Assembly (NCBI RefSeq): GCF_014256275.1
Contig: NZ_JACCFE010000002.1
Coordinates: 1,178,001 to 1,242,000, forward strand
Direction of reading: 5' to 3'
DNA from: Rhodococcus sp. 4CII
GTDB lineage: Bacteria; Actinomycetota; Actinomycetes; Mycobacteriales; Mycobacteriaceae
DNA: 64,000 bases
Shown: piece by piece, positions 52,655 through 60,870 of the stretch
How positions within the stretch are numbered: the stretch's first letter is position 1
Layout: every line of letters starts with the position of its first letter
Position numbers and translations under genes: made by a program
Notes under the pieces: model-generated
The model's input: the letters and a program-made list of their open reading frames with translations, nothing else
The model's database searches: none
Told to the model about the DNA's origin: nothing

Positions 52655-53461
52655 CTAGCGTCCGGTGTAGGTGGCCTTGCCCGGTCCGACATCGAGGAAG
52701 CTGCGCACCGCGCCCCGCAGGTCGTCGGTCTCGAACAGCGCGCCCGACACGTCGGGCGTGATCGAGTCGGCGTGCGCGACTCCACCCGACCGCCACGCGG
52801 AGATGATCTGCTTCGTGGCGTCGTGTGCGCGGGTCGGACCGTCCGCCAGCCGTGCCGCGAGTGCGCGTGCCTCCGTGTCGACGTCCTCGTGGACGGCGTT
52901 GACCACACCCCAGGTGTGCAGCGTCGCGGCGTCGTACAGGTCGCCGGTCATCACGAGTTCCCGCGCCCGGCCGGACCCCGCACGTTCGGCCAGCCGCTGC
53001 GGCCCGCCCATCGACGGCGTCAGGCCGACGACCGTCTCGACCAGTCCGAACTTCGCCTTCGGCGCGGCGAGGATGATGTCGCAGGCGAGCGCGATCTCGA
53101 ATGCCGCGGTCAGCGTCAGGCCGTGGGCCGCGTAGACGACGGGGCAGGGCAGCGCCTCGAGCGGATGGCAGATCTCGGCGAACAGTTCCTGCCACAGATC
53201 CGCGCCCTGCTCCGCGGTGAGCCCGTCGAACACGTGCACGTCCACCCCCGCGGAGACGACCTTGCCCTCGGCGCGCAGCAGCACCGCGCGGGGCGGGTTC
53301 TCGGCAAGCGCCGCCACGTCCGACTGCACGGCGTCGAACATCGCTTGATCGAAGAGATTCAACGGGCCGTGGGCGAATGTCAGGATCGCGATCTCGGCGC
53401 CGGCATCGGTGCGGACACGCTCGAGTCGGGTGGGATGCGCAGCGGAGGCAGGCTCAGTCAT
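52655..53461 (-). CDS. Enoyl-CoA hydratase/isomerase family protein
   Basis: This 268-residue crotonase-fold protein has an oxyanion loop VLLRAEGKVVSAGVDVHVFD (about 72-91) and a second segment AAHGLTLTAAFEIALACD. The catalytic Glu of the second motif is in FGLVETVVGLTPSMGG. The usual first Glu (near 144 in rat ECH) is not obvious in this segment, so hydratase versus other crotonase chemistry is open. The start is ATG at 53461; GTGCGG-type codons upstream are out of context. A 40-bp gap separates it from the divergent FAD oxidase. No operon partner. Confidence 0.78.
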   Translation of the reverse strand: MTEPASAAHPTRLERVRTDAGAEIAILTFAHGPLNLFDQAMFDAVQSDVAALAENPPRAVLLRAEGKVVSAGVDVHVFDGLTAEQGADLWQELFAEICHPLEALPCPVVYAAHGLTLTAAFEIALACDIILAAPKAKFGLVETVVGLTPSMGGPQRLAERAGSGRARELVMTGDLYDAATLHTWGVVNAVHEDVDTEARALAARLADGPTRAHDATKQIISAWRSGGVAHADSITPDVSGALFETDDLRGAVRSFLDVGPGKATYTGR

Positions 53462-53501
53462 GCGGCCAGACTGCCACATGCGTTCCGCCTACGATCGGGG
53501 T

Positions 53502-54866
53502 GTGGACTCGCTGCGCGCGGCGCTGGCCGACGTCGTCGGCGAGCGGTTCGTGACCGTGGACGCGGACGTGCTCGCCGCCCGCGCCACCGACCACACCGGC
53601 CGTTACCGCGGGCGGGCGAGCGCACTCGTCCGGCCCGCCGATGCCGCGGCAGTCTCGGCCGTGCTGGGGATCTGCCGCGGCGCCGGTGTGAAGGTCACCG
53701 TGCAGGGCGGACGCACCGGCCTCGAAGCCGGCACGGTTCCGGAACACGACGACGTGCTGCTGTCGACGGAACGGCTGACGTCGGTCGGGGCCGTCGACCG
53801 CGAGAACCGCCGCGTCGCCGTCGGCGCCGGTGTCACCCTCGCCACGCTCCGGCGCGCCGCCGCCGACGCGGGACTGCTGTTCGGCGTCGACCTCGCGTCC
53901 CGCGATTCCGCAACGATCGGCGGCATGGTGTCGACCAACGCCGGTGGGCTGCACACCGTGCGGTACGGACCCATGTCCGCGCAGGTGCTGGGCCTCGAAG
54001 TCGTGCTTCCCGACGGGGCGATCGTGCGGCGCAGCACCCGGGTGGGCGCCGAGAACTGCGGATACGACCTGCCCGCACTGTGGGTGGGCAGCGAGGGCAC
54101 TCTGGGGGTCGTCACGACCGCCGATCTCACGCTCCACCCCGTGCCGGACTTCCGCGTCACCGCCCTCGCCGGCTTCGCACAGCTGCGCGGGCTGATCGAC
54201 GCGGCTCGCGTCGTCCGGCGGCTCGAGGGGGTGGACGCCGTGGAGATGCTCGACGGCCGCGGACTCGAATTGGCCTCGTCGCAGCTGGGTCTCGCGGTTC
54301 CCACGGGACTGCCGTGGTACCTCCTCGTGGAACTGGCCGGCCGCCGCGACCTCACCGACGAGCTGGCCGAGGGGCTGGAGCGCTGCGGTCCCGACGACGA
54401 GCCCGCCGTCGGGATCGACGCCGCCGGGCGCGCGAGGCTGTGGGCGGCACGGGACGCGTTCGCCGACGTGGTCGGACTGTTCGGGCCCCCGCTGAAGTTC
54501 GACGCCGCGCTCCCCCTGGACACCCTCGCCGCATTCGTCGCGGATGCCGTCGCGCTGGTGACGAGCCGGGCACCGGGCGCCGTTCCGGTGCTGTTCGGAC
54601 ACGTCGCCGACGGCAACCTCCACCTGAACGTCCTGCGCTGCCCTGACGAGAGCGTGCTCTACCAGCCGATCACGGAACTGATCCGCGATCACGCCGGCAC
54701 CATCGCATCCGAGCACGGTGTCGGCGCTCACAAACGCAACTATCTGGACCTCGCCCTCGGTCGCGAGGACATCACGGCAATGTGGGCGATCAAGCAGGCG
54801 TTCGACCCCGACGACTACCTCAACCCCGCAGTGATGTTTCCCGACTGGCTGCGTCGCCCTCGGTGA
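53502..54866 (+). CDS. FAD-linked oxidase, GlcD/D-2-hydroxyacid dehydrogenase type
   Basis: This 454-residue VAO-family enzyme has an FAD domain with KVTVQGGRTGLEAGTVPEHD, SATIGGMVSTNAGGLHTVRYG and GSEGTLGVVTTADLTLHPVP. The C-terminal domain has metal-site VLFGHVADGNLHLNV and EHGVGAHKRNYLDL, as in D-lactate/D-2-hydroxyglutarate dehydrogenases. It oxidises a D-2-hydroxyacid. The start is GTG at 53502. Its last 47 bp overlap the MFS gene on the opposite strand. The electron acceptor is not visible from the locus. Confidence 0.87.
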   Translation: MDSLRAALADVVGERFVTVDADVLAARATDHTGRYRGRASALVRPADAAAVSAVLGICRGAGVKVTVQGGRTGLEAGTVPEHDDVLLSTERLTSVGAVDRENRRVAVGAGVTLATLRRAAADAGLLFGVDLASRDSATIGGMVSTNAGGLHTVRYGPMSAQVLGLEVVLPDGAIVRRSTRVGAENCGYDLPALWVGSEGTLGVVTTADLTLHPVPDFRVTALAGFAQLRGLIDAARVVRRLEGVDAVEMLDGRGLELASSQLGLAVPTGLPWYLLVELAGRRDLTDELAEGLERCGPDDEPAVGIDAAGRARLWAARDAFADVVGLFGPPLKFDAALPLDTLAAFVADAVALVTSRAPGAVPVLFGHVADGNLHLNVLRCPDESVLYQPITELIRDHAGTIASEHGVGAHKRNYLDLALGREDITAMWAIKQAFDPDDYLNPAVMFPDWLRRPR

Positions 54867-56331
54867 CACCGGACTTCTTCTCTCGCAACGGTCGTGCGAA
54901 ACACACCGAGGCGACGAAGCCGATCAGCAGAACGGCGGCGGGCAGCCAGATCGACTGCGCCATCGCCGTGGCGAACGGTTCCTTCACGAACTCGGGCATC
55001 TCGCCGACGCCGGCCTCCTGGCTGTCGCTGTTCAGTCCCTGCGCGGACAGCCGCGCCGTGATGAGTGCGCCGATCGCGGCGCTGCCGAGCACCGCGCCGA
55101 CCTGACGGGTCGTGTTGTAGACACCGGCTCCGGCACCCGCCTGGTGGGGCGGAAGGTTGTGCGTGGCCGTGGCCGCGAGCGGCGACCAGATGCACGAGTT
55201 GGCGAGTCCGATCAGGCCGATCGGCAGCAGCAGTTGCCAGATCGCCACGTCGGGCGACATCACCATGGACAGCCAGCCGAGGGCGATCGAGAACAGCAGG
55301 AATCCGGCGCCCGCGATGTACCTCGGGTGGGTGCGGTCGACGAGTTTGCCGACGATCGGCGCGAAGACGCCGGTGAGGACGGCCATGGGCACCAGCAGCA
55401 GCGCCGACCGCGTGGGTGTCAGACCGCGCACCGCCTGGGTGTAGAACATCAGCGGCAGGACCATCGCGGTGATCGCGAAACCCATGGCGGTGATCGCCAC
55501 GTTGGCGAGCGAGAAGTTGCGGTCCGTGAACAGCCCCAGCGGCAGCAGCGGCTCGTTCTTGTTCCAGGACTGATACCAGACGAAGACTCCGAGAAGGACG
55601 AGACCGGCGCCGATCGACGCCAGCACGGTGGCCGACCAGTCGTAGGAGCTGCCTTCCTGGATGCCGAACACGAGGAAGAACATGCCGAGCGCGCTGAGGA
55701 CGACACCGGGAATGTCGAACTTGTGCTGGTGGGTCTCGAGCGCGGGCACCAACCGCCAAGCCAGCACGAACGCGATCACCCCGACGGGCACGTTGACGAT
55801 GAAGATCCACTCCCAGCCGAGGTTGTCGACGAGGACGCCACCCGCGAGCGGGCCGACGAGGGTGGCGACGCCGGCGACGGCGCCCCACAGCCCCATCGCC
55901 GTGCCGCGACGGTCCGGCGGGAACGTGCGGGTGATGACGGCCATCGTCTGCGGCGTCATCAGGGCGGCGCCGAGACCCTGGAAGACCCGGGCGACGATGA
56001 GCATGGTGATGGTGCCGGACAGACCGCACCACAGCGACGCCGCGGTGAACAGGACGAGCCCGATCAGGTAGATGTTCTTGGGACCGAACCGGTCACCGAG
56101 GCGGCCGGTGACCAGCAGCGGTACCGCGTAGGCCAGCAGGTAGGCGCTGGTGACCCACACGACCTTGTTGATGTCGGTGTGCAGGTCGTTCATGATCGCC
56201 GGGTTGGCCACCGCCACGATGGTGCTGTCGACGAGGATCATGAAGAAGCCGATGACCAGGGCCCACAGAGCGGGCCACGGATTTCGATGCTCGGGTGGCG
56301 ACGTGGGTGGTGCGGTGCGCTCGGTGTCCAT
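54820..56331 (-). CDS. MFS drug efflux transporter, 14-TM DHA2 (EmrB/QacA) type
   Basis: This 503-residue antiporter has 14 predicted helices. Motif A is VTGRLGDRFGPKNIYL, the DHA2 D1 motif is FFMILVDSTIVAVANPAIM, and motif C GAVAGVATLVGPLAGGVLVDNLGW lies in helix 5 (quoted ends GAVAGVA, VLVDNLGW). It exports hydrophobic or cationic drugs with protons. The ATG at 56331 (AAAGGA upstream) is 2 bp after the padR stop, so it is co-transcribed with and probably repressed by PadR. It overlaps the FAD oxidase by 47 bp. Confidence 0.9.
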   Translation of the reverse strand: MDTERTAPPTSPPEHRNPWPALWALVIGFFMILVDSTIVAVANPAIMNDLHTDINKVVWVTSAYLLAYAVPLLVTGRLGDRFGPKNIYLIGLVLFTAASLWCGLSGTITMLIVARVFQGLGAALMTPQTMAVITRTFPPDRRGTAMGLWGAVAGVATLVGPLAGGVLVDNLGWEWIFIVNVPVGVIAFVLAWRLVPALETHQHKFDIPGVVLSALGMFFLVFGIQEGSSYDWSATVLASIGAGLVLLGVFVWYQSWNKNEPLLPLGLFTDRNFSLANVAITAMGFAITAMVLPLMFYTQAVRGLTPTRSALLLVPMAVLTGVFAPIVGKLVDRTHPRYIAGAGFLLFSIALGWLSMVMSPDVAIWQLLLPIGLIGLANSCIWSPLAATATHNLPPHQAGAGAGVYNTTRQVGAVLGSAAIGALITARLSAQGLNSDSQEAGVGEMPEFVKEPFATAMAQSIWLPAAVLLIGFVASVCFARPLREKKSGVTEGDAASRETSLRG

Positions 56332-56333
56332 CT

Positions 56334-56948
56334 TCAATCCTTTGCTGAACCGGAGGGGATCCGGCGTGAATGTGTCAGTCGGTCGAGAAGTTCCGGCGAA
56401 AGCCAGGGCAGGGCGCCGGATTCGATGTCGGTCACCAGAACGCTCAGCCAGTCGTGCTCCGCACGGGCGACGGTGAGGAGGAACTCGTTGCCCAGGAGGA
56501 AGATCCTGGGTGTCTCGGTGGAGCAGGCGAGCGCGGACGCGGTCTCGAGTTCGCCGATTTCTCCGCGGAGGTGATCGAGGCGGTCCCGGAGCAGGTCCAC
56601 CACGGTGTGCGCGTCGACGTTGTGCGCCTCCGCCAGCGCGAGGGGAAACTGAGGGTACTCGTGCGCCGGGGTGGCGAGCATGTCGCTCACTCGGTGCACG
56701 AGCGCCTCACGGCCCGTGTCCGTGATCTCGTACATGGTGCGTTCGGGCCGGTTTCCCGCCCGGTCGGTGCCGGTGGTGCGCACCAGTCCTTCACCTTCGA
56801 GCCTGCTCACGGTGTGGTACAGGGACCCCGGCCGGATCTTCACGACCCGTCCGCGCCGGGCGGCGGCGAGTTGGTACATCTCGTACGGATGCATCGTGCG
56901 CTCACACAGCAGTCCGAGGATGGTGACCCCGAGTGGTGTGAGTGCCAC
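56334..56948 (-). CDS. PadR-family repressor of the MFS gene
   Basis: This 204-residue PadR has an N-terminal winged helix (LGLLCERTMHPYEMYQLAAARRGRVVKIRPGSLYHTVSRLEGEGLV, quoted ends LGLLCERTM and LEGEGLV) and a C-terminal dimerisation helix (LLRDRLDHLRGEIGELETAS). The GTG at 56948, with GGAGGTG 7 bp upstream, is preferred to GTGs at 56957 and 56963, which lie in the ribosome site. It precedes the MFS gene by 2 bp. A TCCACGTGGA palindrome lies in the promoter. Confidence 0.88.
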   Translation of the reverse strand: MALTPLGVTILGLLCERTMHPYEMYQLAAARRGRVVKIRPGSLYHTVSRLEGEGLVRTTGTDRAGNRPERTMYEITDTGREALVHRVSDMLATPAHEYPQFPLALAEAHNVDAHTVVDLLRDRLDHLRGEIGELETASALACSTETPRIFLLGNEFLLTVARAEHDWLSVLVTDIESGALPWLSPELLDRLTHSRRIPSGSAKD

Positions 56949-56976
56949 GGTCACCACCTCCACTACTCCACGGTGA

Positions 56977-56994
56977 ATACTCCACGTGGAATAT
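56977..56994. promoter_or_regulatory. Palindromic PadR operator
   Basis: The arms ATACTCCAC and GTGGAATAT pair at 8 of 9 positions around a perfect TCCACGTGGA. An overlapping direct repeat, TACTCCAC, occurs at 56964 and 56978, 14 bp apart. It lies 29 bp upstream of the padR start and 43 bp from the GNAT start. Confidence 0.7.
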
Positions 56995-57036
56995 ACCGTC
57001 CGGAGGGGGTGGGAACAAGCGGCTACCGTGGGGTGC

Positions 57037-57750
57037 GTGGACTCCCATCACCTCGACATCGTTCGACTCGCCTGGTCACGTGAACTGGGATTGCCCGACG
57101 ACGCACTGGCCACCCGCCCGGACGCCGACGACCGCGCCGTCCGGGTGGACGACGAGACCGACACGATCCGATTCCTGCGCCTGGGCGAGGCGTCCGCACT
57201 GGTCGGACCCCGGTGGGCGATCGAGCGCGCCGACGCGCACACCTCCGGGGAATTGGCGGAATCCGCGACGCTGCTCGCACTCACCCAGGATCGATCCGGA
57301 CGGTGCGCCGGCCCGATGGTGCTCGCCTTCGCCACCGACTACCAGGACCCCGCGACCGGCACGCCTCCCCTCGTCTCCCACGAGTACGACCACGTTCGCC
57401 ATGTCGAGGCGGCAAGTCCCCCGGACGACGTCACCGAGGCCCGCCTCGGTGACCGCGACCGATGGTTCACGATCCTCGACGACGCACAGCAGCCGGTCGC
57501 TTCCGCCGGGTACGCCGAGTTCCAGGGTTTTCTCGCCGACGTCGGTGTGCTGACGGTCCCCGCGTTCCGGCGGCGTGGGCTGGGCGCCACGGTCGCCGGC
57601 ATCGCCACCGACGACGCTCTCGACAGCGGACTGATCGCCCAATGCCGTTCACCCCGCGACAATCTGGCCTCGCGCGCGCTCGCCGCCCGCGCCGGATACC
57701 GGGAACTGGGCACGTACTCCGCAGTCACGCTGTCGCGAAGTACGCTCTGA
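57037..57750 (+). CDS. GNAT-family N-acetyltransferase
   Basis: This 237-residue protein has a C-terminal GNAT domain containing the acetyl-CoA loop VPAFRRRGLGATVAGIATDDAL (quoted ends VPAFRRRG, ATDDAL) and GYRELGTYSAVTL. The N-terminal half is a less conserved GNAT-like extension (VRVDDETDTIRFLRLGEASALVGPR, quoted ends VRVDDET, SALVGPR). The acceptor substrate is unknown. The start is GTG at 57037 (VDSHHLDIVRL), 88 bp from the divergent padR gene. The GST-like gene begins 29 bp downstream. Confidence 0.8.
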   Translation: MDSHHLDIVRLAWSRELGLPDDALATRPDADDRAVRVDDETDTIRFLRLGEASALVGPRWAIERADAHTSGELAESATLLALTQDRSGRCAGPMVLAFATDYQDPATGTPPLVSHEYDHVRHVEAASPPDDVTEARLGDRDRWFTILDDAQQPVASAGYAEFQGFLADVGVLTVPAFRRRGLGATVAGIATDDALDSGLIAQCRSPRDNLASRALAARAGYRELGTYSAVTLSRSTL

Positions 57751-57849
57751 GACCACCTCGAAAGACGGGACGAGTGACCATGACGGACCGGACGGAAGAT
57801 CAGCAGGGCACGGCGGGCGCCTACGTCGAATCGGGCGCCGAGTTCACCC

Positions 57850-58818
57850 GTGACACCCCACTACATCGCCACCCGCATCACAGCGGACGGTCGAGACGGG
57901 TATCCCGTCGAACCGGGCCGCTACCGCCTCGTCGCCGCCCGCGCGTGCCCGTGGGCCAACCGCGCGATCATCGTCCGGCGACTGCTCGGACTCGAGGACG
58001 TGCTGTCCCTGGGGTTGTGCGGGCCGACCCACGACAAGCGCAGCTGGACTTTCGATCTCGATCCGGGCGGGCTCGATCCCGTGCTGAAGATCCCGCGCCT
58101 GCAGGACGCGTACCTCGCGCGTTTCCCCGACTACCCGCGGGGCATCACCGTGCCGGCGATCGTCGACGTACCCACCGGCCAGGTGGTCACCAACGACTAC
58201 CCCCGGATCACGCTGGACCTGTCTTCGGAATGGACGCGGTATCACCGCGAGGGCGCCCCCGACCTGTACCCGGAGCCGCTGCGCGACGAGATCGACGAGG
58301 TCGCCGAACTCGTGTTCCGCGACGTCAACAACGGCGTGTACCGGTGTGGTTTCGCCGGATCCCAGGACGCCTACGACGCCGCGTACGACCGTCTGTTCGC
58401 CCGCCTCGACTGGCTCGAGGAACGCCTGACCGACCGCAGGTTCCTCGTCGGCGACACGATCACCGAAGCGGACGTGCGCCTGTTCACCACCCTCGCCCGC
58501 TTCGACGCGGTCTACCACGGGCACTTCAAGTGCAATCGGAACAAGCTCGACGAGATGCCGGTCCTGTGGAGCTACGCGCGCGATCTCTTCCAGACCCCGG
58601 GATTCGGCGACACGATCGACTTCACCCAGATCAAGCAGCACTACTACATCGTGCACACCGACCTCAATCCCACGCGGATCGTGCCGAAGGGCCCGGACCT
58701 GTCCGGCTGGCTCGCACCGCACGGACGTGAACAGCTGGGCGGCAAGCCGTTCGGGGACGGCACGCCGCCACCACCGCCGAAGCCCGGCGAGGAGGTCCCG
58801 GCCGGGCACGGAGCGTGA
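57850..58818 (+). CDS. Glutathionyl-hydroquinone reductase-like GST (possible N-terminal frameshift)
   Basis: This is a GST-fold protein with the CPWA catalytic motif (ARACPWANRAIIVRRLLGLE), then PAIVDVPTGQVVTNDYPRI and LVGDTITEADVRLFTTLARF. These are the signatures of the Xi-class enzymes that reduce glutathionyl- or mycothiolyl-hydroquinones. The frame opens at a GTG (57850), but the family N-terminus (YVESGAEFTRDT) is encoded just upstream in another frame from an ATG at 57780. A run of four C (57856-57859) is where the frames meet. It may therefore be a frameshifted gene, a sequence error, or a late start. Confidence 0.82.
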   Translation: MTPHYIATRITADGRDGYPVEPGRYRLVAARACPWANRAIIVRRLLGLEDVLSLGLCGPTHDKRSWTFDLDPGGLDPVLKIPRLQDAYLARFPDYPRGITVPAIVDVPTGQVVTNDYPRITLDLSSEWTRYHREGAPDLYPEPLRDEIDEVAELVFRDVNNGVYRCGFAGSQDAYDAAYDRLFARLDWLEERLTDRRFLVGDTITEADVRLFTTLARFDAVYHGHFKCNRNKLDEMPVLWSYARDLFQTPGFGDTIDFTQIKQHYYIVHTDLNPTRIVPKGPDLSGWLAPHGREQLGGKPFGDGTPPPPPKPGEEVPAGHGA

Positions 58819-58828
58819 TCGGGCGGCT

Positions 58829-59224
58829 CTACGCCCCGGCGTAGGTGCCGAAACTCCAGAACACGCCCTCCGGGTCGCGGCAGGTGAATCCGCGCGACCC
58901 GTAGTCCTCGTCCCGCAGTCCGCGCACGATCGTCGCGCCTGCGGCCACGGCGCGCTCGTGGAGCGCGTCCGGGTCGTCGACGGCGAGGTACACCGAGCCG
59001 GTCCCGGGCGGGAGGTCGCTGATCACCGAGTCTTCGCGAGGTGAGCCGAGCATGATCCCACCACCCTTCGGCCAGCCGAGTTCGGCGTGATCGACCCGGT
59101 CGCCCTCGCCGTACGCCGCCCTCTCCTCGAACCCGAAGGCATCGACGAGGAAGCGGATGGCGGCCCGCGCGTCGCGATACACGAGGGTGGGCCACACACA
59201 GGTGGTATGCGTCGAAGTAGTCAT
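58829..59224 (-). CDS. VOC-family glyoxalase/bleomycin resistance-like protein
   Basis: This 131-residue protein has two beta-alpha-beta-beta-beta modules: WPTLVYRDARAAIRFLVDAFGFEERAAYGE (quoted ends WPTLVYRD, RAAYGE) and YLAVDDPDALHERAVAAGATIV, ending FTCRDPEGVFWSFGTY. Metal-ligand candidates are H in RVDHAELGW and E in DPEGV. The PhnB/YdfO-like shape suits small-molecule binding or lyase chemistry; the substrate is unknown. The start is ATG at 59224, 4 bp after the AraC stop, so the pair is one operon. Confidence 0.82.
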   Translation of the reverse strand: MTTSTHTTCVWPTLVYRDARAAIRFLVDAFGFEERAAYGEGDRVDHAELGWPKGGGIMLGSPREDSVISDLPPGTGSVYLAVDDPDALHERAVAAGATIVRGLRDEDYGSRGFTCRDPEGVFWSFGTYAGA

Positions 59225-59228
59225 GGCT

Positions 59229-60083
59229 TCACTCTGCGCCACCGCCGCCGTCGACGTCTTGGACGAATGAGAACGGATCGCTCTCGCGCCACCGCGACGG
59301 AGCGAGTCCGGCGAGGTCACGCCAGTCCCGCGCCATGTGCGCCTGGTCGTAGTAGCCGCACACGGCCGACACCTCCGCGAGCGTCGCGGTGGGGGCACCC
59401 TTGAGCATCCGGTGCGAACGGTGGAATCGCGACAGCCGCACCACGTCCTTCGGCGTGACGCCGTACTCCGCGACGAACTTGTCGACCAGATGCCTTCTGC
59501 TCCACCCGACCTCGCGTGCGACGTCGCCGACCCGGGTGCCGCCGCCGGCGACGAGCAGGCTCCAGGCCCGCGCGAGGTGGGGGTCGATCGCCGCCTGCGC
59601 CGCGCGCCGCGTCAGGACCTCGTCGAGGATCGCGAACCGCGCGTCCCATCCGGATTCGAGGGACAGTCGCTCGGTCAGTTCGTCCGCATCTGGGCCGAGC
59701 AGGTCACCCAGTCCGACCACCCACGCGCCGAGGGCTGCGGTGGGCACCCCCAGCAGCGCCCGGGCGCCGAGCGGACTGAGCGCGAGCTGGACGCCGTGCT
59801 GGTTGCCGTCGTGCCGGATCGTCACCGGCGACGTGGCGATGCCGCTGGCCAGCGTGTCGTACCGACCGGGCGCCTGCCGCGGCTCCGCCTGCGCGGCGAT
59901 GTCGAGCGGCTCGTCGATCGTCAGGATCACCGTGAGCCAGGGCGACGGCAGACCGAGGTGGATGCCGGGCTCGAACCCGGCCAGCCGATAGCCGTCGTAC
60001 CCGCTCACCAGCGCGCGGAGCGGTGCGGCCGGGCGCCGGAACGCACCGGACGACCTGGCGGTATCGCTGTCGACGACGCTCAC
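59229..60083 (-). CDS. AraC-family transcriptional regulator
   Basis: This 284-residue activator has a C-terminal double helix-turn-helix: RVGDVAREVGWSRRHLVDKFVAEYGVTPKDVVRLSRFHRSHRML (quoted ends RVGDVAREVGW and FHRSHRML), then AEVSAVCGYYDQAHMARDWRDLAG. The N-terminal 130 residues form the ligand or dimerisation domain, with no clear metal site. The VOC gene follows 4 bp downstream and is a probable target or partner. The start is GTG at 60083. The 99-bp divergent gap to the EcsC-like gene has no obvious dyad. Confidence 0.85.
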   Translation of the reverse strand: MSVVDSDTARSSGAFRRPAAPLRALVSGYDGYRLAGFEPGIHLGLPSPWLTVILTIDEPLDIAAQAEPRQAPGRYDTLASGIATSPVTIRHDGNQHGVQLALSPLGARALLGVPTAALGAWVVGLGDLLGPDADELTERLSLESGWDARFAILDEVLTRRAAQAAIDPHLARAWSLLVAGGGTRVGDVAREVGWSRRHLVDKFVAEYGVTPKDVVRLSRFHRSHRMLKGAPTATLAEVSAVCGYYDQAHMARDWRDLAGLAPSRWRESDPFSFVQDVDGGGGAE

Positions 60084-60182
60084 GACACCAGCCTAGGCAC
60101 CGGTGCCGACACCGGCCACAGCGTGCGCTCACCTACAGTCGGTGCCAGCACACTCGAAGCGGACGGCGAGACGGGAGCCCCG

Positions 60183-60869
60183 ATGGCTGGCAATGGTGGA
60201 CCGGTGGAGAAGGTACTGGTCTCGGTCCTCGACAACGGAAGTCGACTCCAGGCCCCCGCAGTGGCCAAATACGTCGACTGGGTCCGGCGCTCGCACCCCG
60301 GCGAATCGCCCGCGCAGATCGTCGAGCGCATGGAGAAGATGTTCCTGCTCGCCGTCACGGGCAGCGGTAGCGCGGTCGGCGCGACGGCCGCCGTTCCCGG
60401 TGTCGGCACGGTCGCGTCCATCGCGGCAGTGGGCGCCGAATCGGCGTTCTTCCTGGAGGCCGCGGCGCTGCTGACCCTCGCGGTCGCATCGGTGCACGGC
60501 ATCTCCGCTGTCGATCATCAGCAGCGACGCGCACTCGTCCTGTCGGTCGCCCTCGGCGAATCGGGCATGGAGATCGTCCAGAAGGCGACCGGCGTGACCG
60601 CGAAGAATTGGGCGACCGCGATCACCAGCCGAATCCCGGGCCCCACGTTGAAGGGAATGAACAGCACACTCGTGCGCAAGTTCATCACCAAGTACGCAGC
60701 CCGCCGCAGCGCATTGATCCTCGGCAAACTCGTGCCCGCCGGCATCGGCGCGGCCATCGGCGGCGCAGGCAACCGGGCCATCGGTAAGGGCGTGATCAAG
60801 AACGCGCGTGACGCGTTCGGGCCCGCCCCGGCCCGCTGGCCGGACGAACTGCGTGCGATCGAGCCCTGA
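60183..60869 (+). CDS. EcsC-like protein of unknown function
   Basis: This 228-residue protein has a central hydrophobic Ala/Gly-rich segment (GSGSAVGATAAVPGVGTVASIAAVGAESAFFLEAAALLTLA, quoted ends GSGSAVGAT, EAAALLTLA) reminiscent of EcsC and of small membrane-inserting proteins. A second Gly-rich stretch, LVPAGIGAAIGGAGNRAIG, is near the C-terminus. No catalytic residues are identifiable. The start is ATG at 60183 with CGGGAG upstream. Its stop is 1 bp from the stop of the convergent gadB. The function is unassigned. Confidence 0.6.
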   Translation: MAGNGGPVEKVLVSVLDNGSRLQAPAVAKYVDWVRRSHPGESPAQIVERMEKMFLLAVTGSGSAVGATAAVPGVGTVASIAAVGAESAFFLEAAALLTLAVASVHGISAVDHQQRRALVLSVALGESGMEIVQKATGVTAKNWATAITSRIPGPTLKGMNSTLVRKFITKYAARRSALILGKLVPAGIGAAIGGAGNRAIGKGVIKNARDAFGPAPARWPDELRAIEP

Positions 60870-60870
60870 T

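Noticed and set aside
54820..56574. A long plus-strand frame opposite the MFS gene
   Set aside because: It has charged, repetitive composition and no motif; the MFS gene has 14 helices and family motifs.
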